Shown here piece by piece: positions 32,647 to 43,669 of a stretch of 64,000 bases of DNA; positions within the stretch are counted from its first letter, which is position 1; each line of letters opens with the position of its first letter. Both the position numbers and the translations under genes were made by a program. The stretch comes from Papaver somniferum (lineage: Eukaryota > Streptophyta > Magnoliopsida > Ranunculales > Papaveraceae). The DNA lies in NCBI RefSeq assembly GCF_003573695.1, contig NC_039358.1, positions 237,278,337-237,342,336 on the forward strand. The letters run 5' to 3'. The notes under the pieces were generated by a model. The model saw only the letters and a list, made by a program, of their open reading frames with translations. It searched no databases and had not been told where the DNA came from.

Positions 32647-35211
32647 TGGTGGGCCCGGGAAAGCGTATAAATTAAGCGTAATAAAAACGGGCCTACAGTA
32701 ATACCGCAAGTGCACGGTCGTCAGTTGTAGCTCGTGCAAGTACGGGTCGATCCACAGAGACTGGGTGTGTTTGGAGTTCTCTAGCTATTTTGGGCTCTAA
32801 TTTGTTGTTGGTTAACTATGAATCCTTTTGGGATTTGGGCTTAGGGTACCTTTGGATTATAGGCTTGTTTGATAATGAAGTGAACTGAGCTTGGGCTCAG
32901 TTGGTCTTGAAGTGCACTAGGCTTGGCCCTTGAAGTGCACTGGTCTTTTAATTGAGTTTGGGTTTTGACCTTATTCCCTAAGAATGAACTGGGCTTTGAG
33001 TGTCAATGGGCTTTGAGTACCCTTGACAGAGAACTAGGCCTTTGGTGGACTGAACTTGAGTTTTGATTTAGCTAGGCCTTTGGGCTTAGCTGTGAACTGA
33101 ACTGGGATTGTGCTGTGTTTGGAGCAGTAGCAGCAAACAAGGCTGGGCCTGGCAGGAGCACAGCAAGGCTGGATAAGTGAAGCCAACAGGAGCTGGGAGC
33201 AGCAACAGGAGAAGAAGTAGCAGCAGCAGTAGCAAGAGGAAGGAAAGCAGCAGCAGGGTTGCAGGGCAGTGGCCAAGGCAGCTGAGTAGCAAGGCAAGGA
33301 GAAAAGAAGAGATGGCAGTGAAGTAATGGTGGAAAAGTGACAGTGAAACAAAGGTAACAAAGATATAAACCAAGGCCTAAGCCAAGGGCAGGAGTGTGGA
33401 GATAAGCTGACAATGAAGTAAAAAAAGGAAAGAAAAAAAAACAAAGCCAAGGCAATGGCTTTAGGCATTCATCTAGAGTGGGAAGAGAACCAGCTTGCTC
33501 ACAGTCACTAGTGAGCACTAGTTTCTCCCCACTGCTCAATCAACTCAATGCTCCAAAGGCTTTAGCCTAACATTCACACAAAACAGTAAACTAATCCTAA
33601 CATTTGAGAAGCTAACAGTTGACAAAACAAGAGAGCCTAGGCATACAACTAGAGTGGGAAGAGAACCAGTTTGCTCACAGTCACTAGTGAGCACTAGTTT
33701 CTCCCCACTGCTCAATCAATCCAATGCTTCAAAGGCTTTAGCCTAACATTCCATCACTTCACAATGAACAAACTTAACATTTGAGGAACTAAACCTTAAA
33801 CACTACAGTGAACTAACAGTTGACACTAAAAGTGAACTAACATTAAACACAAAACTAAATTGAAATTAGAAACAGACAGAAATCATAAGAACATAAATTA
33901 AATGAACATGGAATTAAACATGAAATAAAACAGAAATTGAAAATTAAATAAAATTGAAATTAAAATTAACCCTAAATTGAACAGTTGAGAAAATGAAATT
34001 AAACCTAATTGGTCACTTGGCTAGTCCAAGAACACCCTCTATTCGACACCCTTGTGTTCAATTTATACAAAGAGGGACCTATGAACCCTAAATTAAAAAC
34101 CCTAATTTTACAGACCTAGGGTTTGATTTTTTTTTACCTAATTTGATTGACAGGTCTTCACCACATCGTCGACCCATGCTTTATCTCTCTGCTCTGATTC
34201 TTCTCACGCTCCTGCTTTGTGTCTAGCATGAATTACTTCATCAACTCCACACCCTAGGGTTCAGAGGCGTGAGTGTGGGTTTGATGAAACAATAAAGGCT
34301 AGGTGGATGGTTTTTTTTTTCGCAGATATGGGGGGTAGTTGGTGGCAGTTGGTGTAGGTGGTGGCGATGGCAGTGGAAGTAGCAGGTGGAGGTGATGGTG
34401 GCGGAATGGGTGTTTCTGCAGAGGAATGGGGGAGAAGAAGTCGATGGGAATGATGGAGGGTATGTTTGGTTAAGGTATAGTCATTAGGTACTAGAGTGTT
34501 GGTCGGGTGTAGCGGATTTCGATGTTGGCGAATCTGAGTCACTGGATACGAAGCTGTAGGTGAATCGGATGGCTACCCCTGAAGAGGCTGGTAGCGACCG
34601 TCGAATGTATTGATACAACGAAGTTAACGGTGAAGATCGAGGTTAGGTGTTGTAGTGTTAAGCGGAAGTATCGAGATTTGATGCGCAGGCAAAGAAGCGA
34701 CCGTAGGATCTAAATGTGATCTAATCTGAAGGCTTGGAATTTAGGTACTATGGTGTTTTGCAGGGACTTCAGATTTTGATGAACGATGAAGAAGCGACCA
34801 TTGGATGATGAGATGGATCCGATCTAACGGCTGAGAATGGAGGCGGGTATGGATATAGAAAATGGGTTTGGGTAAGGGTTTTGGGCCTTGGGTATGCCAA
34901 GCCCATATCTTCTTTAAGAACAATTCTTCCTTCTTGAGCCCATTCCTAGCTTTTTGGTCTTGTGCGCACCATTCTTTGCGGCTTCCTTGCGTAATTTCTT
35001 CCGGATTTTCACTACTCTTCAGCTCTTTTCTGCTCCGCAAGTCATACAGACTTTATTTATTACCTAAAAATGCAAAATTAAGTAAGAAAAATATTTATTC
35101 TTGAAAACAATGAAAATACAGAATATGGGATAAAATGTAGAATTACTGCACAAAAGATGAGTTAAATGCCAACAAAAAGGGATAAATATATACAATATTA
35201 GGCACTCATCA
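32647..35211 (-). repeat. Right (5') LTR of retrotransposon A
   Basis: 2565 bp, the partner of 26116-28692. Divergence from the left copy is clearly higher than between the LTRs of element B, including at least one 12-base indel, so insertion A is the older one. Outside its right end the mobile-domain reading frame resumes (DDDDGKTTFEDEEEN). Confidence 0.9.
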
Positions 35212-37634
35212 TGATGATGATGGTAAAACCACTTTTGAGGATGAGGAAGAGAATGCAAAGGCGAAAAAGCCGGTAAAGAGGGTTAAGAAGGATGGAACAG
35301 ATATTGCACCCAGTGCGAGACACGTTCCCGCTACTCATTTGATGTTGCATCCTCTTCGAGGTGGTAAACTTAGAGGAGAACCTAGAGATGGGGGCAAAGT
35401 TCTATTTGGATATCCTGGATCGTGGGCTCATTGCATCAGTGAGACAATCGTAAGAATACCAAATTTGCTTGCTATTTGATTAGTTGGTGTTAACTTGTTT
35501 ATGTTTTGTTTTTTAAATACGTGTTTGTTTATGTTTTGTAGGATCATAAGGATGCCGCAAGTCTTTTCCGGCACCAATCTTCTTTCAAGAAAATGGAGTT
35601 GTGGACGCTAGAAGGTGAATGTGCAAGAGTTAGAGATTTGGTTGAAAACTCAGGTTTGTACAATGCCATTGTGAACTCTGTGATTGCGTATGAGAAGGTC
35701 GCGGTATCTAGTTTCTGCGAAAGGTATCACGTTGAAGTCGACACATTCCAACTTCCTTTTGGTGAGATGGCGATAACTTCTGATGATGCAGAACAGATAT
35801 TAGGTATGCAGGTTGAAGGAAAATCAACCGGTGAGAAGTTCAAGAGAAGGCCTAGTTGGGAAGACATCTATACATGGACCAAGAACTTGTTTGGCTGGGA
35901 TTCCGAGAAGACTAATGGGCTTTTCGAGAAGGGACCTAAGTACCCGAAGAAAGAGTTCAAACTTGTAGATATTAGGAACATGTTTTCTGGGACAGAAAAG
36001 AAGGAAAAATAAGGAGGTCTCTCTGATATGGAATGTAGCTATGCGGCGGCTGGGTATTTGTTGTATGTCCTTGCGTCGGTTATATTTCCTGACAGCAAAG
36101 GTAACCGGGTGAGCGCCAACATTCTTCAGCTTTTGGATCCCTTGGAAGATGTGAGCAAGTACTCTTGGGGGACTGCCATAATTGCACACCTGAATGGTTA
36201 GCTTTCTCAGGGATCTCGCAAACTAACTTCTCAAATTAATGGGAATTTGGCTCTAATCCAGGTATTTGGATTGATGAAAGTTTTCTTATTTTTGTACATT
36301 TTAAAAATTTAATTATTTATGTTTATTTCATTGGTTGCTATAGGTGTGGATTTATGATCATTTCCCATCACTGATCAAAGATAATGAAGATGTGGAACTC
36401 AACCCAAAATGGAGAAAAGGTAGTCCAACGGGAACCAAATACTTGTTCACTGGTTCTCAAGATAGGGAACAAACTGATGCGTTGATACAAATGCGTGAAA
36501 AACTTGACAACATCACGTCTAAAGAGGTAGTCTTCGATCCGTACAAGAATAATAGAGTTGGTGCAATGGAAGATGTCGTGTATTACCATGGCCCTTTGTT
36601 TCACCCTAACGGGTTTTCAATGTATAATTCGATAAGAATCATGCGTCAACTTGGTTTTATTCAAGATTCACCCGATGAGGATTATGTACCTCCGTTCAAG
36701 CACAAGTTGGAAAAGTGCGAGGATGACGAAGCGGGTATAAAGGTGGCTTATGAACCTGAAGTTGATGTCAAGCATTGGAATGATAGACACTCTAGGCTTG
36801 TAGACATCTCATGGTGGGTGCATGTGGATGAAGGTCATGAGGAAACACCGGATTACGTCGAATGGTATGAAGGCTTCTCCCATGATAGGGTGATATGGGT
36901 AGATCCGACTCCGGGTAGGAGGACCAACAGAGCGTCCACCTCTTCTTCTTCTCAAGTCGACAGTAGAGATGCTACTTCCATTCTGACACTAGTGGTGAGT
37001 ATTTAATTTTGTAATTGTGTTATTCATCTACATATAAGAGAGTTAATGTGAAATTGTTTTTGAATGCATATAGAGGGAGCGAATGAAGCTTCTTGTCAAG
37101 GCTTTTTGTTGCTCGGCTGACAAAGGGGAAGTGATGGATCCTGCGAAGCAACGTCGGTATGCTGATTAATGCACGCACATTGAAAATCCCAATGCAAAGA
37201 AGATGTTCAAGGAGCTGGCTAAGGAAGGTAAGAGGAGCCGGAAATCACGTAGCCAAAGAGCACAAGAAGTTGCTGAGCATGGCCAAAGTAGCCAACATCA
37301 TGATGAACATCCCTCAGAGGTACAATAAATTACTAGAGAAGATGCTGGTTCCCCAGAGGGTGATCCTCCTAAGAAAAGCCGGAGAGTTAGCAGGTCAGGA
37401 GGCAGTAAGGTGGTGGTCGAGGTCGAGATGGTCGACTTCAACTTATGTTAATTATACTTTATGAATTGAACTTAAGTGTGTGTTGAAACAACTTATGTGT
37501 TTGGTTTGGAGTCTTTGTTTCGAGTACTTTTATGTTTGGTAACTCCTGTGTTTGTTGAAAATACTATGTTTTCAAGTATGATCGTTAGAACCATGTAGTA
37601 CTCCAATGCAGACAACATTTCCCTTCCTCATACC

Positions 37635-37950
37635 AAGGGTCGTCATCTTCGTTTTATAGTACTTTAACGACCCTAATTGTATTTACCACTTCAACACACA
37701 GAGTCGTTAATATCCTCAAATAGAGATCTAACGACCATTTTTCCCAAAACATCCAGGAGATGGAAAGAATATTTCTGGATAGAGTCGTCAGTGTTTATAA
37801 TGAAATCAATGACGACCCTTGGTTAACAAAATATATCCAGGAGACCTGAATTTATTTGGCTAGAGTCGTTAGCTTTTTCATGTCAATGACGACTGTTTTT
37901 TGGATTTAGGAGTCGTTACTCTACTATGGATACATGTGACGACTCTCATT
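37635..37950. repeat. GTCGT inverted-motif array, block 2
   Basis: Units include 'gggtcgtcat' 37639, 'aacgaccct' 37666, 'agagtcgttaat' 37702, 'agagtcgtcagtg' 37780, 'tgacgaccctt' 37811 and 'agagtcgttag' 37863. The connecting sequence repeats 'ccaggaga' as in block 4. Confidence 0.85.
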
Positions 37951-38340
37951 TTGAAACTAGAAAGGATTTTGATTTCATTAGGAAAATAACATTACATCTA
38001 TCTCGTATTACATAAGAGTTAATATGGGTATTCTTGAAGTTGATGCATCAAATGTTCGTCAATGAACCTTCTCGCTCGACGATACAACGTTGTATATTCT
38101 TTATGGTGAATAAACTTATTTTCCCCATTACGTATTGTCCATAACCCATCGAAACGTTCCAATTGAAATTAAACGAGGAATGTTATACGTTTGTAACTTT
38201 GAAGCATGACAAAAGTATAAATATTAACGGAATACTCACTTTTTCCTTAAGAGGAGCTCTTGGATGATGGATGTACACCCAATTTCTAACTTTGAAGCAT
38301 GACAGAAGTAGATCTCAACGGTCTGTTTTTTTGAAATTCA
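37951..38340 (-). other. Possible extra exon remnant in the large element
   Basis: On the minus strand, a frame of about 47 codons (about 38165 to the TAA at 38019-38021) reads LERFDGLWTIRNGENKF, then YRRARRFIDEHLMHQLQE. Its composition looks coding, but no acceptor or start was identified and no family was recognised. A 'ctttgaagcatgaca' string occurs twice (38200 and 38292). It may be the end of the 183-codon gene immediately to the right (38444-38995), on the same strand. Confidence 0.3.
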
Positions 38341-38344
38341 AAAT

Positions 38345-38425
38345 AAGGGTCGTTAGTTTTGTTTTTACACAAGATGACGACTCTGGAGAAAACCAGAGTC
38401 GTCACTTTTTTACTAAAACTGATAA
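38345..38425. repeat. GTCGT inverted-motif array, block 3
   Basis: Four motifs ('agggtcgttag', 'tgacgactct', 'agagtcgtcac', 'aacgactct') lie just downstream of the 183-codon gene. Confidence 0.85.
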
Positions 38426-38443
38426 CGACTCTTTATGAAAACA

Positions 38444-38995
38444 TTACATGTTATTGTTCTTTCCGGTGCGAGATTTAACTACCATTGCGGATGCAATGTG
38501 ATAAAACTGCTCTCCTCTCCATTTGGTATATTCTTTTTGGGCCGCACGTCTATCGCCTTTGTGCCTCGCGAGAAACTCGTTGTACTTGTTGCACAACCTC
38601 ATAACGTGAATTGTCCTATCACGAATGTGGGACGGTTCATAATCATAGCGTAGTTTCTTGTGGGAATTAAGGAAAGGACCGCAACCAACGTTTATCCAAA
38701 GTATACTTTCATCTTTTTCTTCTTCATCAAGATCTTTGACGATGTAATAGTTTTCAACCCATTCGGTCTCTTCCTCGACTTGCTTGAATACTTCCCGGAG
38801 ATGCGCTTGTTCTTTTCCCCGTTTTTCAGCCTCGCGCATCTCTAATTCTTCCTTTGTAGGATATGGCGTAAAAGTGTATGGTTTTTTAGAAGGTTGCATG
38901 CTTCTTTTGCGTATCTCTTTTTCTATTGCCAATATTGATTTGGTTGGTCGTTTGCATCTTCTAAGTATGCTTTCAATTGATGAAGGAGTTGCCAT
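38444..38995 (-). CDS. Unidentified 183-residue charged protein of the large element
   Basis: An uninterrupted frame from MATPSSIESIL to ...KSRTGKNNNM. The N-terminus is basic (RRCKRPTKSILAIEKEIRKR), the middle is Glu/Lys-rich and likely coiled coil (TKEELEMREAEKRGKEQAHL, FKQVEEETEWVENYYIV), and the C-terminal half is mixed (WINVGCGPF, HVMRLCNKYNEFLARHKGDR). No domain was recognised, and no membrane segment or signal peptide. It is the only undamaged gene of the large MULE-like element and is bracketed by GTCGT arrays. The overlapping plus-strand frames are its shadows. It is a candidate accessory protein; DNA binding through the basic segments is a guess. Confidence 0.55.
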   Translation of the reverse strand: MATPSSIESILRRCKRPTKSILAIEKEIRKRSMQPSKKPYTFTPYPTKEELEMREAEKRGKEQAHLREVFKQVEEETEWVENYYIVKDLDEEEKDESILWINVGCGPFLNSHKKLRYDYEPSHIRDRTIHVMRLCNKYNEFLARHKGDRRAAQKEYTKWRGEQFYHIASAMVVKSRTGKNNNM

Positions 38996-39069
38996 TAAAA
39001 AAAATTCATGAGGTTGTTTTCAATTGATTTTGCACCTTGATATGTTCCTCTACTTATAGAATAATTTGT

Positions 39070-39480
39070 AACGACTATTTTTTATGGGAAAAAGTGTATA
39101 GAAAAAGAGTCGTTGGGTTTTTTTTGCAAACAGTCGTCATTGTATACACTATCAATATGACGAGTGTTGTATAATCCATTACAGTCATTTAGGTATCTGA
39201 ATATATATTGACGACCCTATGTTGAAAAACCTTCCAGGAGACCACCTAATTTGGACCATTAGAGTCGTTAGGGTATCTAAAAATACCAATGACGACCCTA
39301 TGTTGGGAAAACATCCAGGAGACAACCTAATTTGGGCCATTAGAGTCGTTAGGGTATCTGAAAATATCACTGACGACCCTACAATTCTTAAAACCTTCCA
39401 GGAGACCACCTAATTTGGACCATTAGAGTCGTTAGGGTTTCTGTATATATTAATGACAACTCCAAGTTGGAAAAACATCC
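39070..39480. repeat. GTCGT array, block 4, with an 81-bp tandem repeat
   Basis: Three units starting 'tgacgaccct' at 39209, 39290 and 39371 are exactly 81 bases apart. Each contains 'ttccaggagaccacctaatt' (or 'atccaggagacaac...') and 'attagagtcgttagggt'. More isolated GTCGT motifs lie on both sides (39108, 39131, 39450). Frames read across it on both strands are artefacts of the repeat. Confidence 0.9.
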
Positions 39481-39949
39481 ATAAGTTTAACTGATTCTTA
39501 TTCCGCAAGATAAAACGCATTGTATTCATTAGGCATTCTTCAAAATACAAATATTAGGGTTCAGGATACAACCATTATCAAAAAGTATGCTTAAAAATGC
39601 AATGCATAGTTTTGAATGTACATCTTGTCTCACGATTCATCGCCCATGTCTACGTAAACCGGGGTCGGGTCCATAGCATTCCAAAGGTTCATTCCATACT
39701 CGTACTGATTTGTCCACTCCTTGGTGTAGTCTCCCCAATCACCATAGGCCACCCGTGGTAAAGGACATTCTTCGGAAATCTTCAAACCTATGTAATGGTT
39801 ATTGTTGACATGTTCCATTACAATTCTTCTTTTCTTTATCGCCGCGTCGCACCTAGTTCTTGAGGGTACGTACATACAAGACGCCCCGGGGAAGCCTTTG
39901 CTGAATACAATTACCACACAAGTGAATGTGTCCGCTAAGAGTTGACCAC

Positions 39950-42086
39950 TGGTGTGACAGGCAAAGACACACAGAAACTTGCAAGTATACAAGGCCAAGT
40001 TTATAGAATAGAAGGAAAGCAGGGGAAAGTCCACAAGGAGTGGGAGCACTATAAGAGAAACCTAAGCTAACAATGGAGATAGTGAGCAAGACAAAGCAAT
40101 ATTGCATACAAAGTGGCAGAAGTAAAGAACCAAAGCAGCAAGGAAAACAGCTAAGAACCAAGGCTTGGAAGCCAAGGGCAGAGGGAGATTTTGTGCACTG
40201 TTTTCAGTGCACAGAGACTACAAATTGCAAGACAATAGCTAAGAAATATAAACTGAATTTGAAGCAAAGCAAGACTGAAAATTTAAGTGACTGAGAAGGA
40301 AATTGTGGCTAAGCCAAGGCTTAGATTCCACCTTGTGTCCTAATCAAATAGCATATTCCTAGGTTGAGTTGAGTCCTATGCATACAATAGAAAGGAAAGA
40401 AAAACAGCTTGCTAACAGAAATACCCCTAGTATTGACTGTCTTTTGACAGCACAATCAATCACAAGCAATCATAGCACTGCTTTCTTCCCAATGCACAAG
40501 AAAAACAAGCATATGGCATCCTATCCTAGCAATTTTACCATTTGACAGTGCACCAAGGCTTCATCAAAGCCTTAGCTTGTTGCTAATTAGCTCATACTAC
40601 ACATGTTAACAGCATCAACATTCATCACATATGCTAATTGAAACAACATTCTCAATATTCAAGATAAAAATCAAAACATCATATAACATCCACTATCCAC
40701 TGTCATGCAATAACTGAAATTGAAATTGTGACATAAAACAGAACAAGGTGTTTTTCTGGCTAGTCCAGAGATCATCCCCCTCTAATTCACAACCCTTACA
40801 CCTATTTATACCAATAAACAAAATCCCCAAAAATCAGGACCACATCAGTCCAATTAGGGTTTGGTGAAAATACAAAATAAATCAAAGAAAATCCTACCTA
40901 ACTATGATAACAACCCTAATAGACTAACCCATGCTTCAATTAGACGTACAATTGATTTCCCCAAAAAGTTCCCAAATCAGAAAAATTAGGGTTCTTATAA
41001 AAATTATGAAAATTTACCTAATCACTGATAATTGCTTCTGACTTCGACCCACGCCTCTAATTGTTCTCCTGATGTTATCTCTTGCTTCAATTTCTGCTTT
41101 AACATCACTTATATCCCCAATTTCTCACCTAGGGTTTCAGTGAGAAGAAAGATGAGAAATTGGAGAAATTAGTGGTTGATAAAGAGATAGGACGTGATGG
41201 TAATGATGGGTTCAGGTTTAGGGTTGGTTTGGTGGCGTATGGAGTGGTGGTGGCGATGTCAGAGCAGGTGGGGAAGGTGGTGGTGGTTCTGCACAGGGTA
41301 TGGAGGAGGAGATGTCGATGGAAGAAGGGGAAGGGGATGTTTGGCATGGGTATAGGTATCGGGTGCTCGGGTGTTGGGCGGTTGTAGCAAATTGGATGAA
41401 CAGCGAGGATGAGCCGTGGGATGTGGAGATGATGGATCAATCTAACGGCTAAAAGTGAAGAGGCTGGCAGAGACCGTTGGATGCAGATATACAACGAAAC
41501 TAACGGTGCCGGATGGAGTTAGGTGTTGTAGTGTTAAGCGGAAGTATCGAGGTTTGATGCGCAGACAAAGAAGCGACCGTAGGATCTAAATGTGATCTAA
41601 TCTGAAGGCTTGAAATTTAGGCACTATGGTGTTTTGCAGGAGCTTCAGATTTTGATGCGCGATGAAGGAGCGACCATCAGATGATGAGATGGATCCAATC
41701 CGACGGCTGAAGATGGAGGCGGTTTTGGTTATAGAAAATGGGTTTGGGTAAGGGTTTTGGGCCTTGGGTATGCCAAGCCCATATCTTCTTTAAGAACAAT
41801 TCTTCCTTCTTGAGCCCATTCCTAGCTTTTTGGACGTGCGCTCCATTCTTTGCGGCTTCCTTGCGTAATTCCTCCCGGCTTTTCACTACTTTTCTGCTCT
41901 ATTCCGCTCCGCAATTCATCCAAACTTTATTTATTACCTAAAAATATAAAATTAAGTAAGAAAAATATTTATTCTTGAAAACAATGAAAATACAGAATAT
42001 GGGATAAAATGTAGAATTAATGCACAAAAGATGAGTTAAAATGCCAACAAAAAGGGATAAATATATACATTATTTGGCACTCATCA
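39950..42086 (-). repeat. Left (3') LTR of retrotransposon B
   Basis: 2137 bp, the same length as its partner at 49943-52079, with only about a dozen substitutions and no indel noted by eye. Minus-strand ends are TGATGAGTGCC and ...CTGTCACACCA. It has a TATA-like box on the minus strand (GGTATAAATAGG, near 40800). Its last 590 bases resemble the corresponding part of LTR A. Abutting it is the polypurine tract (minus AGGTTTGGGGGTATT, 42087-42101). Confidence 0.93.
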
Positions 42087-43669
42087 AATACCCCCAAACC
42101 TGAATTTTACTTGTCCTCAAGTAAAACAAAACTAAGAAAATACTAACTATACCACTGTCGCTGGTCTCTCGAATGCATTTAGCGTATGCACTAAGCCTTT
42201 TAAACCACTAAGTGTCCCTAGTGGACGAGTTGAAGTCTCGTGAAGGTTTGCTTAGAACGTACCTACAAAGTTCTAGGTCAAAATATAAGCTCAGATTCCA
42301 TCAAATGTGACATGTGCAAAACAGTTTAAGCTCACAGCAAAATGGAGATGTCAATCTAGCTATCAAAGGCACAATCCTAGCACTGATAACAAAAAAAAGA
42401 CATGTGATAAGAGTGTAAAGTGTATCTACACATGTGTAAAGAAAGATCTGAAGTTATGACTACTAATCACCAAGAGATAGTTTCTCAGGCTAAGAACCAA
42501 GGTCGAAATCTAGCTAGCTGTCCGGACTTTACGAGAATTGTGAATGAGTTGGAGGTATTTCACAATTACTCGCGTTGTACATCAATGGCATACACCCTCC
42601 TTGCTTATTACAATGAAACAACAAAATGACTATTTACATGACTCTTATTTACATTGACTATTCTCTTTTTATTTTTGGAACAAGAGATGATGGAATTGAT
42701 AAATACTTGATTTTTTTGTATTTTTCTGATATATTTTTTTTTTCTTTTTTTTTTCTTTTTTTTCTGAATATATACATTTTTTTTTTTTTTTGAAGGAAAC
42801 ACTTTTGATACATAACAAAAAGAAACAAAAGATTACATGACACTTTGCAAGAGGTAGCCCTTTTTGATGCACCCAGTTAAATTCGATGGTTGTCTTTCTT
42901 AATGTAACCTCCACCTTCTATCCCAACCAACCAAAGAACAAGCTAGTCAAGTTTCGTTCAGTATTCTAAAGTGTTTGGCAATCGTAACTTCCTATCCAAC
43001 ACCTTGAAGATCGAGGCCATACATGTATTGGTAGATCGTGCGCGTGCAAATTTCTTATCACTATGTGAATTGTGCTAGAATCAGGGTGCCTAAATATCTA
43101 GACTAAGACTCCTAATAAAAATACATATTTGCACAAGAGTCAACATTTCAAGGTAAATGAGCTCCATTTTTATGTTTTTTTTCAATTTTTCAATTTTTTT
43201 TCAATTTTTTAATTTTTTTTTGGAATTTTTCAATTTTTTTTCAAAAAGAAGAAGGAGTTCGATTTCAGTTATAGCATATTATCGTGGTATCTACTCTATA
43301 CCCCCAAACCTAAACTAAACATTGTCCTCAATGTTTCAAAATATGGAAAGAATTATAAAACAATATATGAAGAGGAACATGCTGAGTAGAGTAAAAGGAG
43401 AGAGAATACCCGATTATACGGCGGCATCTCGATTAAAACTCCGTTATTCAAGGAAAAAAAATCCATCATATTAGGAGTCACAATGGATGAGCACAAAATA
43501 TACACAAAATGAAATTTAACTAACACATTATCTACAAGAAAATTTTGGTTTTTAATGGGATTGGACTTTTTGGAAAAAAAATTTGGTTTTGTTGGGAAAA
43601 AGACAAATTTTGGTTTTTAGGGAAAGATTTGGAAAACTTTTTGGTTATTTAGGGAAAGAGTGGACCAGT
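42087..43669 (-). other. 3' untranslated region of retrotransposon B
   Basis: Non-coding; closely similar to 28693-30100 in element A. It contains poly-T and 'caattttttttcaatttt' tracts (42720-42795, 43175-43245). Frames here are low complexity or have no recognised domain. Confidence 0.75.

Larger units (their letters stand above)
25605..37451 (+). pseudogene. Plant mobile domain (PMD) gene split by an LTR element
   Basis: The reconstructed parts are 25605-26115, then 35212-35449 (after the insertion), 35542-36261, 36344-36994 and 37074-37451, with GT-AG borders. The N-terminus is Lys/Pro-rich, then very acidic (Glu/Asp runs) up to the insertion. The core shows FQLPFGEMAITSDDAEQILG, YAAAGYLLYVLASVIFP, DVSKYSWGTAIIAHLN and VWIYDHFPSL, the signature of the plant mobile domain ('aminotransferase-like') family. 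This family occurs in plant transposons and in host genes such as MAIL1/MAIN. The C-terminus is basic. In-frame stops occur at about 25923, 25965, 36010, 36200, 37170 and 37326, so the gene is dead. The role of PMD proteins in transposons is not established. Confidence 0.75.

Noticed and set aside
38435..39011. Three plus-strand frames
   Set aside because: They are antisense to the 183-codon ORF, which has the better start, length and composition.
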